Source: Pseudomonadota bacterium
GTDB taxonomy: Bacteria; Myxococcota_A; Polyangia; Polyangiales; JAFGIB01
Assembly (NCBI GenBank): GCA_017881185.1
Contig: JADGRE010000038.1
Coordinates: forward strand, 1-34,189
Direction of reading: 5' to 3'
DNA: 34,189 nucleotides
Shown: positions 10,674-18,778 of the stretch, one piece after another
Numbering within the stretch: position 1 is the first letter of the stretch
Layout of the letters: every line of letters begins with the position of its first letter
The notes under the pieces: generated by a model
Databases searched by the model: none
Seen by the model: only the letters and a program-made list of their open reading frames with translations
What the model was told of the DNA's origin: nothing
Position numbers and translations under genes: made by a program

Positions 10674-12410
10674 ATGTCGCGCACCCGTCTAACGCAGGCA
10701 CGTGGTTGGACACTGGTATGCGCCGCGCTCGTCCTCGCTGGATGCTCTTCGGGGATCATCCATGAGCCGAGCGGCCAGGCCGCGCAACCTCATGAGCTCG
10801 GCGGCGCTGGCGCCTCGGGTGGAGCCGGCAGCACCAACCCGCAAGCAGGCAGAAGCGGAGCAGCCGGGAATGGTTGCGTGGGTGCTTCTTGTGATACTGA
10901 AACAGCTGTTGCGTCCGGCGAATTCCCGCGGCTGAGCCACGGTCAGTGGTCGAACAGCGTGCGCGATTTGCTGTACTTGAGCAGCGCGCCCGACGTGGCC
11001 GGATTCACCAACGATCCGCAGACCGGAACCAAATTCGATAACAACGGGGACAAGCTCGAAGTATCACAGGGGCTTTGGGGTGACTACCAGACTGCAGCCG
11101 AGGACCTCGCAGCGAAGCTGGTTGCCGACCCAGCCCAGCTCGCGAAGGTGGTGCCGACCGGGCTGCCGAGCGATGCCACCGCCAAGGCGCGGGCGTTCGT
11201 GGCGGCGTTCGGCGAGCGCGCGTACCGCCGGCCACTGACCGCCGCTGAGCTCGACAGCCACCTGGCGCTCTTTCAACGAGGCGCGCAGCTGTTCGCGGGA
11301 AGCGATGCGTTCACTTCGGGTGTGCAGCTGCTCGTGCAGGCGATGTTGCAGTCGCCGCACTTCGTGTACCGCGTGGAGAGCGGTACGAGCGTTGGCGCCG
11401 ACGGGACGGTCACTCTCGACGACTACGAAATCGCCTCGCGGCTTTCGTACATGCTGTGGGACTCGATGCCCGATGCCACGCTGTTTGCAGCTGCCAAGGC
11501 TGGGGTGCTGCACGACAGCAAGGTGCTCGCGGCGCAAGCCAAGCGCATGCTGGCAGACCCGAAGGCTGCAACGAAGCTCGACGGCTTCCACGCGCAGCTG
11601 CTCGAGCTCGCACGCTACGACACGCTGCACCCCGCGGGCCAACCGAGCACGATCGGCGCGTCGATGCGACAGGAGACGCAGCGCTTCGTCGACGACGTGG
11701 TCGTCAAGCACGACGGCAACCTGAAGACCTTGCTCGGCGCGAGCTACAGCTTCGTGAACAAAGACCTCGCGAGCCTGTACGGCTTATCTGGCACGTACGA
11801 CACCACCTTCGTGCGCGCAGAGCTCGATCCGAAGGTGCGCGCGGGCTTGCTCACGCAGCCGGGCTTTCTCACCTACCGCTCGGGTGGCACGGCGCCGATC
11901 TTGCGCGGCGTGTTCATCAACCTGAACTTCCTGTGCGCGAAGCTCCCACCGCCGCCCGTGTTCAAGCCGCCCACGATGAAGGGCGTGACGCGTAGGCAGC
12001 GCGTGGACTCCATCACCGGCAAAGGCACCTGCGGCGAGAGCTGTCACGCGCGCATGATCAACCCCGCCGGCTTTCCGCTCGAGTACTTCGACGACGTCGG
12101 ACGCTACCGCACCCAAGACAGCGGACAGCCGGTGGACGGCAGCGCGAGCTACAGCTTCAGCGACGGCGACCAGAGCTACGACGGACCGATCCAGTGGAGC
12201 CAAGCCATGCTGCAGAGCGTGGACAGCCACGCGTGCTACGTGCGGCACTGGCTGGAGTTCGGCTTCGGGAGGCAGGCAGCCAGCGGTGACGAGCCGCTGA
12301 TCGCGCGCGTGGCCGAGGCTTCGCGGATGCTCGGGTTGCCGGTGAAAGACTTGCTCGTGGAGCTGGTGCAGAGCCCGAGCTTCCAGACGCGCGTGCAGGT
12401 GAAGCCATGA
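10674..12410 (+). CDS. DUF1592/DUF1588-family lipoprotein
   Basis: This 578-residue protein has a lipoprotein signal peptide with lipobox LAGC and the acylated cysteine at 24, then a Gly/Ala/Ser-rich linker to about residue 80. The body resembles the planctomycete/myxobacterial DUF1592 module (AFGERAYRRPLTAAEL, then LQSPHFVYRVE) followed by a DUF1588-type segment with CGESCHARMINPAGF at about 452-466. Relatives carry a CxxCH haem-binding motif. Here the CxxxCH spacing makes covalent haem attachment uncertain. It is likely a periplasmic, membrane-anchored protein. It overlaps the next gene by 4 bp (ATGA), implying translational coupling. No clear ribosome binding site precedes the ATG. Function is unknown for the family. 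Confidence 0.9.
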   Translation: MSRTRLTQARGWTLVCAALVLAGCSSGIIHEPSGQAAQPHELGGAGASGGAGSTNPQAGRSGAAGNGCVGASCDTETAVASGEFPRLSHGQWSNSVRDLLYLSSAPDVAGFTNDPQTGTKFDNNGDKLEVSQGLWGDYQTAAEDLAAKLVADPAQLAKVVPTGLPSDATAKARAFVAAFGERAYRRPLTAAELDSHLALFQRGAQLFAGSDAFTSGVQLLVQAMLQSPHFVYRVESGTSVGADGTVTLDDYEIASRLSYMLWDSMPDATLFAAAKAGVLHDSKVLAAQAKRMLADPKAATKLDGFHAQLLELARYDTLHPAGQPSTIGASMRQETQRFVDDVVVKHDGNLKTLLGASYSFVNKDLASLYGLSGTYDTTFVRAELDPKVRAGLLTQPGFLTYRSGGTAPILRGVFINLNFLCAKLPPPPVFKPPTMKGVTRRQRVDSITGKGTCGESCHARMINPAGFPLEYFDDVGRYRTQDSGQPVDGSASYSFSDGDQSYDGPIQWSQAMLQSVDSHACYVRHWLEFGFGRQAASGDEPLIARVAEASRMLGLPVKDLLVELVQSPSFQTRVQVKP

Positions 12411-13843
12411 ACAAGCGCGACAAGCTTGTGCAGCTGCTGGGTTCGCGCGCGGGCCGCCGCGTGTTTCTGCGTGGTGCCGGCACGGTGGCGCTGGGCCTGC
12501 CGTTTCTGGACGCGTTTGCAGCGCGGCCGGCGCACGCGGCGCCGGCAGCTGGCGCCGCGCAGCCGCGCTTCGCAGTGTTCATCAGGCAAGCCAACGGCGT
12601 GGCGCAGGCAGGCAATGGCGAGCCGGAGCTGTTCTGGCCGCGTAACCTCGGGGCGCTCACCAAGGCCTCGATGACTTCGGAGTCCGACCGCGCGGTGACG
12701 GAGCTGGCGAGCTACGCCGACAAGCTCTTGCTCGTGAAGGGCACGAAGTTCGCGTTCAAGGGCAACGGTTGCGGTCACTCGGGTGGCGGCAATCAGGTGC
12801 TCACGGCGGCGCAGGTCTCGCAGGATCCGAGCGGCGCCGCGTCGCTCGCGATGGGCGAGTCGGTCGACAACCGCATGGCGCGGGAGATCAACCCTGACAA
12901 GGGCGAGCCGCTCACGCTCATGACCGGGCCCACGCAGGGCTACTTGCCGGTCGTGCTCTCGTATCGCGGCCCCAAGGACCTGCGCGGCGCCGACAACGAC
13001 CCGTTCGCCGTGTACACGCGCATGACGGGCCTCGCCGGCATGGGCCAGGCGCAGATCGCGCAGATCGCTTCGCGCCGCAAGAGCGTCAACGACTTGGTGC
13101 GTGGTCAGCTGCAAACGCTCTTGTCGAGCCCCCAGCTCAGCAGCGAAGACCACCGGCGCCTGGACCTCCATTTGAGCGCGGTGCGCGACGTGGAAGTGAA
13201 GATGGCGTGCGTGCTGCCGGACATGCGGCAGAAAGAGCTCGACGCCATCGACCCCGTGGACGGCAACAACTACCTCACCGTCACCCAGATGCACATGGAT
13301 CTGGTGGCGCTGTCGTTCGCATGTGACTACTCGCGTGTGGCCACCATCCAGATGGGCCAGGGCAACGACAGCACGCAGTTCTCGATCCCAAGTTACATGG
13401 GCGGCATGCTGCTGCCGCGCTACCACCAGATTTCCCATCGCATCTACAGCGATGGGGCGACGGGCGACCCGATTGCGGGCGCACAGGACATGCACCACCA
13501 GATCGACATGCTGCACGCGCGGCTGTTCGTGTACCTGCTGGACAAGCTGTCCAGCTATTCTCAGGCTAACGGTACGTTGCTGGACAACGGCGTGGCGGCG
13601 TGGACCAACGACCTGGGTCACGGCGTGAGCCACACCTACGACAACATCCCGTGGGTGCTCGCGGGCAGCTGCGGCGGCTACCTGAAACAAGGCGCCTACG
13701 TCGATGCCGGCGGCGTCACCCACAACAAGCTGTTCAATACGCTGCTGTCGGCGGTGGGCGTGCGCAAGGCCGATGGCTCCGAGGTCGACGACTTCGGCGA
13801 CCCCGGTCTCGCAAAGGGTCAGATCGCGGCGATCAAGGCCTGA
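12407..13843 (+). CDS. DUF1552-family Tat-exported protein
   Basis: This 478-residue protein begins with a twin-arginine signal, RRVFLRG at 17-23, then a hydrophobic stretch and a PAHA cleavage site near residue 44. It should therefore be folded before export to the periplasm. The body matches the DUF1552 pattern, often paired with DUF1592 in Planctomycetes and Myxococcota. Family features are a HSGGGNQ segment near the N-terminus, a central LDLHLSAVRDVE, and a histidine-rich C-terminal half resembling the sulfatase/alkaline-phosphatase-like fold of DUF1501 relatives; that fold link is inference. The ATG overlaps the stop of the preceding gene. No cofactor can be read from the sequence. Confidence 0.9.
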   Translation: MNKRDKLVQLLGSRAGRRVFLRGAGTVALGLPFLDAFAARPAHAAPAAGAAQPRFAVFIRQANGVAQAGNGEPELFWPRNLGALTKASMTSESDRAVTELASYADKLLLVKGTKFAFKGNGCGHSGGGNQVLTAAQVSQDPSGAASLAMGESVDNRMAREINPDKGEPLTLMTGPTQGYLPVVLSYRGPKDLRGADNDPFAVYTRMTGLAGMGQAQIAQIASRRKSVNDLVRGQLQTLLSSPQLSSEDHRRLDLHLSAVRDVEVKMACVLPDMRQKELDAIDPVDGNNYLTVTQMHMDLVALSFACDYSRVATIQMGQGNDSTQFSIPSYMGGMLLPRYHQISHRIYSDGATGDPIAGAQDMHHQIDMLHARLFVYLLDKLSSYSQANGTLLDNGVAAWTNDLGHGVSHTYDNIPWVLAGSCGGYLKQGAYVDAGGVTHNKLFNTLLSAVGVRKADGSEVDDFGDPGLAKGQIAAIKA

Positions 13844-13900
13844 GCTGACGTTTCGTCATGGTGGCGCGGTGCACGACGTCGTGACATCTTCGCCGGCCGC

Positions 13901-14755
13901 ATGGCGCTGGTGCACAAGCTCGGCTGGGACGCGCAGTTCATGGAACGTAGCCCGTGGTTCTGGCCGCTGGCCCGCGCAGCAGAGCGCTTCGAGACGTTGG
14001 CAGACTGGCCGACGCTCGCGCAACTCGGCGAGCTGTACGCGCTGCGTGCGCAAGAGACCGGCGCGCCGCTCTTGCGCTTCGCAGACAACGTGCGCAAGCA
14101 GGACAAGCGCGTCGGCGGGCGCGTGGTGCTCGAAGCGCTCTACGACGGGCGCATCAGCGTGCGCGGCGAAGTCCCCACCCGCGAGCGCGACTGGCACGAT
14201 TTCTTCAACGTGCTGTGCTTCGCGACCTTCCCTCACGCCAAGCACGCGTTGCACTCCCGGCAGTTCGCTGCGCTGCGCGCGCGCGTACCCCCGGACGCGT
14301 CCCAGCTGCCCAACGCGCGCTCGCCGGAACAAGACGCGCTGACGCTCTTCGACGAAGGTGGCGCCGTGGTGGTCGCGACACGCGAGGCCGCGCGGCTGCT
14401 CGAGCAAGACAACTGCAGTCAGCAAAGCATCGAAGCACTGCAGCAACAGGGCGTTGCAAGGGTGGTGCCGTTCGGGCACGCACTGTTCGAGCACCTGGTG
14501 GAGGGCTTGCGCTGTCCGGGCGGCTGCACGCACCTGAGCGTGGTCGACGCACTGCCCAGCGACGACGCGGCCCTCTTGCAGACCGTGGACCTGCGCCTCG
14601 CCGAGGCATTGCGCGACCCGAAACACTTCGTGTCTCCGCGAGCTTGCTCACATCTGCGCCATCTGCGCCATCTGCGCCTCGACACCCTGGGCATCTTGCC
14701 GCCGACCCCCGCGCGCGCGCGCCCTACAGGTTCACCGGCCAGGGGATGCTCATGA
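13901..14755 (+). CDS. DUF3025 domain protein
   Basis: This 284-residue protein contains the DUF3025 core (DWHDFFNVLCFATFPHAKHA at 97-116, followed by LHSRQFAAL). The function of the family is unknown. It has no signal peptide or membrane segment. Near the C-terminus three perfect copies of a 9-bp repeat (14651-14677) encode HLR triplets, and the last 30 or so residues are proline/arginine-rich and do not look like the usual family ending. A local frameshift or slippage near the repeat is possible. The ATG at 13901 lacks a clear ribosome binding site, but the family similarity starts within the first 20 residues. Confidence 0.82.
   Translation: MALVHKLGWDAQFMERSPWFWPLARAAERFETLADWPTLAQLGELYALRAQETGAPLLRFADNVRKQDKRVGGRVVLEALYDGRISVRGEVPTRERDWHDFFNVLCFATFPHAKHALHSRQFAALRARVPPDASQLPNARSPEQDALTLFDEGGAVVVATREAARLLEQDNCSQQSIEALQQQGVARVVPFGHALFEHLVEGLRCPGGCTHLSVVDALPSDDAALLQTVDLRLAEALRDPKHFVSPRACSHLRHLRHLRLDTLGILPPTPARARPTGSPARGCS
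14651..14677. repeat. Three perfect 9-bp tandem repeats
   Basis: CATCTGCGC occurs three times in direct succession inside the DUF3025 gene. Copy-number change would add or remove HLR triplets without shifting the frame. Confidence 0.9.
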
Positions 14756-14918
14756 CGGCCCCCGAGCTGCAGATTCTGGTGCTTTCCCTTGCGGGCATAC
14801 CGGTTCTGGAGGGCATTACGGGCAACTGACCTGAACAGGCGCAATGTGCGCGTCAGACGTACGTGGTCAAGTGCGACCCCCAACTGTGCTAACCTACAGC
14901 TTCTTGCGTGAGCGGTGC

Positions 14919-14938
14919 GCGCCGCAAACGTGCGGCGC
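14919..14938 (+). other. Small perfect hairpin upstream of the lipoprotein gene
   Basis: GCGCCGCA (14919-14926) pairs with TGCGGCGC (14931-14938) around an AACG loop. No T tract follows. It lies in the 224-base gap after the DUF3025 gene, about 40 bases before the next ATG. It could be a terminator-like stem or a 5' leader structure. Confidence 0.4.
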
Positions 14939-14979
14939 CGCGGACGCTTCCGGTAAGCTAATAGAATGGTGTCGGGGAC

Positions 14980-15468
14980 ATGAGCGCGCGTAGATCACGG
15001 CTGAGGCTGGGCCTGTGCGGCCTGCTGCTTGTCGGCGTTGCAGGCTGCTCCGTCGACGCCGCGCCCAGCGGCGTGGGCTGGACTCACAACAACGATGGCG
15101 GGCAAAGCGAAGCTGGCACCGCCCATCACGACGCTGGACACGACGCCGCGACGCCCAAGGACGCCGGTCGTCACGACGCGGGCAAGCTGATGCCGCCGCC
15201 GAAAGACGCCGGGGCACACGACGCAGCCAAGCCGCCCGACGACTCGGGCATCGTGGATGCCGGCGCGGACACCGGCGTCGACGCTGGCCCACCGCCCGTC
15301 GCGCCAAGTCGACTGGTCTTCCCGCTCGCCGGTGGCGAAATTTCCTACTCGCCCAGCTACGTCATGCGTTCGTCGGTCGGGGCGTTGCGTCCCACCAACT
15401 CTCCCCTGGTGTCGACCGGGGCGGCAGCCAGCGAGCACTACAAACTGACTGCCCGACTGACTTGGTAA
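14980..15468 (+). CDS. Small D/H/A/G-rich lipoprotein
   Basis: This 162-residue protein has a lipoprotein signal with lipobox VAGC (C23), followed by a low-complexity stretch to about residue 108. That stretch is built from repeated HDAG, KDAG and DAGAD units, typical of myxobacterial cell-surface lipoproteins. The C-terminal 55 residues are more ordered (SRLVFPLAGGEISYSPSYVM at about 110-129, then MRSSVGALRP). The repeated Asp/His could bind metal, but that is a guess. The ATG is preceded only by a weak GGGG. It is followed after about 55 bases by the repetitive secreted protein, so the two are probably coexpressed. The function is unknown. Confidence 0.82.
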   Translation: MSARRSRLRLGLCGLLLVGVAGCSVDAAPSGVGWTHNNDGGQSEAGTAHHDAGHDAATPKDAGRHDAGKLMPPPKDAGAHDAAKPPDDSGIVDAGADTGVDAGPPPVAPSRLVFPLAGGEISYSPSYVMRSSVGALRPTNSPLVSTGAAASEHYKLTARLTW

Positions 15469-15498
15469 CTGTGCTGGTAACTGTCCTGATAACTGTCT
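15463..15498 (+). repeat. Three 12-bp tandem repeats over the lipoprotein stop codon
   Basis: TGGTAACTGTGC, TGGTAACTGTCC and TGATAACTGTCT follow each other directly. The first contains the TAA stop of the lipoprotein gene. Each further copy repeats an in-frame TAA at 4-codon spacing, and the last also adds an in-frame TGA. Confidence 0.85.
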
Positions 15499-15523
15499 CG
15501 CCCACGCCTTGAAGGATGCGCAC

Positions 15524-17395
15524 ATGCAGAAGCTGCTCGGAATACTTCTCGTGGTCTCGGTACTCGTGCTCGGCAGCACGGCCCGCGTGCACGCCAATGC
15601 GCCGACCAGCCTTCCGTTCCAGGGCTTTCTGACCGACAGCGCCGGCACCCCGATCGATGGCATGTTCAGCATCACGTTCACCATTTACGAGATCACCACG
15701 AGCGCGACCGCGAAGTTCACGGAGCAGCAGTTGTTGAAGGTGGAGGGCGGCTTCTTCCACGCATACGTCGGTGCGACCGGCGCCGGCATCGACCCGACGC
15801 TGTTCAAAGGCAACAGCATCTACGACCTGGGCGTGAAGGTGGGCACCGACAGCGAGATGTTGCCGCGCACGCGCCTATCGAGCGTGCCCTACGCGTTCTA
15901 CGCCGACGCGTGCGGCGATACCGACACCATCAAGGGCCTGGCGCCCACCGCGTTCCAGCAGCGCGTGACTGGCACCTGCGCGGCCGGCCATTCGATCCGC
16001 GTGGTCAACTCCGACGGCAGCGTCACCTGCGAAACTGATACCACGTACAGCGCTGCGAGCAGCGGCGGCTTGGCCATGAGCGGCACGGCCTTCAGCGTGG
16101 ACTACACCACCACGCAGGCGCGGGTGAACAGCACGTGCACGGCTGGGCAATCGATCCGCGTGGTCAACCAGGACGGTAGCGTCACCTGCGAAACCGACAG
16201 CGACACGCTCTACAGCGCTGCAGCCAACGGCGGCCTCGCGCTCAACGGTACGGCGTTCAGCATCGCGCCGAGCGCGGCCGGTGCAGGCTTGGCGCTCGCC
16301 AGCGGCGTGATGAGCATCGCTCCCAGCGCGGCCGGTCACGGTTTGAGCTACAGCGGCGGCGTGATCGACGTCGCGCCCGACAGCGGTAGCTGCGCCGCGG
16401 GCCAACTGCTCAAGAGCAACGGCTCGGGCAGCTGGACTTGCCAGAACGACATCGACACCAACACCACGTACAGCGCTGGCGCGGGCGTGACGCTGACCGG
16501 CACCGTGTTCAGCGCGGACTTCACCGCTGCTCAGGAGCGCGTGACGGGTAGCTGCGCCGCGGGGCAATCGATCCGCGTCATCAACGCGGACGGCAGCGTC
16601 AGCTGCGAAGTCGACAGCGACACCACGTACAGCGCTGGCGCCAGCGGTGGCTTGGCACTCACAGGCACGGCCTTCAGCATCGCTCCCAGCGCTGCCGGTG
16701 CAGGCTTGGCGCTCGCGAGCGGCGTGCTGGCCGTGGCCCCCGACAGCGGCAGCTGCGCCTCCGGCCAACTGCTCAAGAGCAACGGCGCAGGTGGCTGGAC
16801 CTGCTTCAACGACAACGACACCACGTACAGCGCCGCGGCCTCAGGTGGGCTGTCAATCAGCAGCAACCAGTTCTCGGTGGCGGCCGGCGGCGTGACGAGC
16901 AGCATGATCGCCAGCCACACGCTCACCAACGCCAACATCGCCGCCGACACGGTTACCGCCACGGAGCTGGCCGCGGCTTCGGTCGGGATGCGCGAGCTGT
17001 CGTCGGCGAATATGCCTTCAGGCACGGATGTCGTGTCGGGGGCGTTCAGCTCGGGCACCAACAACATGCTCGCCAGCACGAGCTTCAAGCCGCCGGCGAA
17101 CGGCAACTGCATGGTGAACGTGTCGTTCTCGGTGACCACGAGCATCTCGGCCACCGATCACGTCTTGGTGAGCGTGCTGCGCGACGTGTCGGGCACCCCC
17201 ACGGTGGGCACGGCGACCTCCGTGGCGCTGCCGATCGCAGGCCAAACGGTCACCTCCACCGCCAGCACCTCGCAGGTGTGGAGCGTGCCTGCGGGCAACC
17301 TGGTGACCTTCGGTTGCCGCGCGACCACGGGTAACCCGGTGTCCGACCTGGACATGGGTACGGCACAATGCAACGTCAGCTGGGTCTGCTTCTGA
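15524..17395 (+). CDS. Secreted repetitive surface protein, tail-fibre-like
   Basis: This 623-residue protein has a Sec signal peptide (1-24, cut after VHA). The N-terminal domain to about residue 130 (LPFQGFLTDSAGTPIDG ... SVPYAFYAD) is of a type found at the start of many bacterial surface proteins. The middle consists of repeated units, each with a CxAGQSIRVVNxDGSVxCE or GSCAxGQLLKSNGxGxWTC segment followed by TYSAxxxGGLxLxGTAFS. The pattern resembles phage tail-fibre or trimeric adhesin repeats, and the regular cysteines suggest disulfides. A distinct C-terminal domain of about 130 residues follows. I chose the ATG at 15524 because GAAGGA lies 7 bases upstream. The likely location is extracellular or outer membrane; the function is unknown. 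Confidence 0.85.
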   Translation: MQKLLGILLVVSVLVLGSTARVHANAPTSLPFQGFLTDSAGTPIDGMFSITFTIYEITTSATAKFTEQQLLKVEGGFFHAYVGATGAGIDPTLFKGNSIYDLGVKVGTDSEMLPRTRLSSVPYAFYADACGDTDTIKGLAPTAFQQRVTGTCAAGHSIRVVNSDGSVTCETDTTYSAASSGGLAMSGTAFSVDYTTTQARVNSTCTAGQSIRVVNQDGSVTCETDSDTLYSAAANGGLALNGTAFSIAPSAAGAGLALASGVMSIAPSAAGHGLSYSGGVIDVAPDSGSCAAGQLLKSNGSGSWTCQNDIDTNTTYSAGAGVTLTGTVFSADFTAAQERVTGSCAAGQSIRVINADGSVSCEVDSDTTYSAGASGGLALTGTAFSIAPSAAGAGLALASGVLAVAPDSGSCASGQLLKSNGAGGWTCFNDNDTTYSAAASGGLSISSNQFSVAAGGVTSSMIASHTLTNANIAADTVTATELAAASVGMRELSSANMPSGTDVVSGAFSSGTNNMLASTSFKPPANGNCMVNVSFSVTTSISATDHVLVSVLRDVSGTPTVGTATSVALPIAGQTVTSTASTSQVWSVPAGNLVTFGCRATTGNPVSDLDMGTAQCNVSWVCF

Positions 17396-17405
17396 AACCT
17401 TGCTA

Positions 17406-17434
17406 CGCGCGCTGCGCAATCAGATCAGCGCGCG
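17406..17434. terminator. Hairpin bridging convergent 3' ends (surface protein / secretion ATPase)
   Basis: CGCGCGCTG (17406-17414) pairs with CAGCGCGCG (17426-17434) across an 11-base loop. The ATPase stop codon (17420-17422) lies in the loop. There is no U-tract. It is a possible bidirectional terminator. Confidence 0.5.
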
Positions 17435-18757
17435 CAGCTGCGCGACGGTGTCGTCCCACTTGGCGAGCTCGCCTGCGGGCTGGCGCAGGAACGCCTCGAT
17501 ACGCTCGATGCGGCTGAGGGCGGCGTCCAGGTGGGCGTCGCTGCCGGCGCGATAGGCGCCGAGCATGACCAAGTCGCGCTTCTCTTCGTACAGGCCGAGG
17601 TGGGCGCGCACGGCCTGCGCCGCGGCCCAGTGCTCGGGTGAGGCGAGCCGGGGCATGAGGCGCGACAAGCTGTGGGCCACGTCGATGGCGGGGTAGCGAC
17701 CGCGGGCCGCAGCAGCGCGACTGAGCACCACGTGGCCATCGAGTAAGCCGCGCAGCTCATCGGCGATGGGCTCGTCGAGGTCGTCGCCTTCCACCAGCAC
17801 GGTGTAGAACGCAGTGATCGAGCCGTGCTCGCAGCTGCCGGCACGCTCGAGCAGGCCGGGCAGGGCCGCGAACACGCTGGAGGGATAGCCGCGGCGAACA
17901 GGCGCTTCGCCCGCGGCCAGGCCCACGTCGCGCGCGGCGCGGGCGAAGCGCGTGATGCTGTCCATCAGCAAGAGCACGCGCTTGCCCTGGTCGCGAAAGC
18001 CTTCGGCGATGGCCGTCGCCACGTACGGGCAGCTCATGCGCACCAGCGCCGGTGCGTCGCTGGTGGCGCAAACTACAACACAGCGTTGCCGTCCTGCGCT
18101 GCCCAGATGATCTTCCAGGAAGTCGCCCACCTCGCGCCCGCGCTCGCCCACCAGACACACCACCACCACGTCGGCTTGCGCGTTGCGCGCGACTTGCCCG
18201 AGCAGCGTGCTCTTGCCGACGCCGCTGCCGGAGAAGAGACCGATGCGCTGACCTTGCCCGACACTGGCGAAGGCATCGAGCGCACGCACACCGAGCGGCA
18301 GGAGCTGATCGATGCGTTTGCGCGCGAGCGCTGCCGGTGCGGCGCGCAGCACCTGCCGGGCTTCGCCGTGCAGCGGCGGCCCGCCATCGATGGGCTGGCC
18401 GAGACCATCGAGCACACGACCCAAGAGCTGTGGGCCGAAGTTGAAGCGCAACGGCGCGCGCAGCGGCGTGATGGCGTCGTCCGGCGCGAGGCCGTGCGCG
18501 GGGCCGAGCGGCAAGAGCGTCACGCCTTGTGGGTCGAAGCCCACGATTTCCGCGAGCAAGGGCCCTGCGCCCGAGCGCTCGATCTCCACCAGCTCGCCCA
18601 CGCGCGCGTCGGGCAGATCCGCGCGCAAGCACAAGCCCACGACCGCGCGCAGCCTGCCGGTGACGCGCACGGTCGGCGTGCTCCCGAGCGCCGCCGCGAC
18701 TTTGCTGTGCAGCTCGGAGCGCGGGCTGTCGCCCAAGTTGCCTGACAGATTGCCCAT
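17420..18757 (-). CDS. FliI/SctN-type type III secretion ATPase (orphan)
   Basis: This 445-residue protein has the F1-like fold of secretion ATPases. It has an N-terminal beta-barrel domain to about 105, Walker A GSGVGKST at 177-184, GERGREV at 204-210, Walker B LLLMDSITR at 262-270, and the alpha/beta ATPase signature PAIDVAHSLS at 356-365. FliI and SctN homologues unfold and deliver substrates to a type III export gate. No flagellar or injectisome gene is in the window, so whether it is FliI, SctN or a stand-alone paralogue cannot be decided. The ATG lies 21 bases after the dnaJ-like gene on the same strand, with GGGGG about 8 bases upstream, suggesting a two-gene operon. Confidence 0.92.
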   Translation of the reverse strand: MGNLSGNLGDSPRSELHSKVAAALGSTPTVRVTGRLRAVVGLCLRADLPDARVGELVEIERSGAGPLLAEIVGFDPQGVTLLPLGPAHGLAPDDAITPLRAPLRFNFGPQLLGRVLDGLGQPIDGGPPLHGEARQVLRAAPAALARKRIDQLLPLGVRALDAFASVGQGQRIGLFSGSGVGKSTLLGQVARNAQADVVVVCLVGERGREVGDFLEDHLGSAGRQRCVVVCATSDAPALVRMSCPYVATAIAEGFRDQGKRVLLLMDSITRFARAARDVGLAAGEAPVRRGYPSSVFAALPGLLERAGSCEHGSITAFYTVLVEGDDLDEPIADELRGLLDGHVVLSRAAAARGRYPAIDVAHSLSRLMPRLASPEHWAAAQAVRAHLGLYEEKRDLVMLGAYRAGSDAHLDAALSRIERIEAFLRQPAGELAKWDDTVAQLRALI

Positions 18758-18778
18758 CGCGCTGCCCCCAGCTGCTAC

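Noticed and set aside
12236..13723. 495-codon minus-strand frame
   Set aside because: It is antisense to the DUF1552 gene, with shadow composition.
13872..13883. Perfect 12-bp palindrome CACGACGTCGTG before the DUF3025 gene
   Set aside because: A 12-bp palindrome in high-GC DNA is not rare and no partner regulator or second copy supports an operator.
15463..15498. CRISPR-like short repeats
   Set aside because: The units are only 12 bp and contiguous, with no spacers; they are simple tandem repeats.
17420..18757. ATP synthase alpha/beta subunit
   Set aside because: The SGSGVGKST P-loop, GERGREV and the overall order match type III secretion ATPases rather than F1 subunits, and no atp genes are adjacent.
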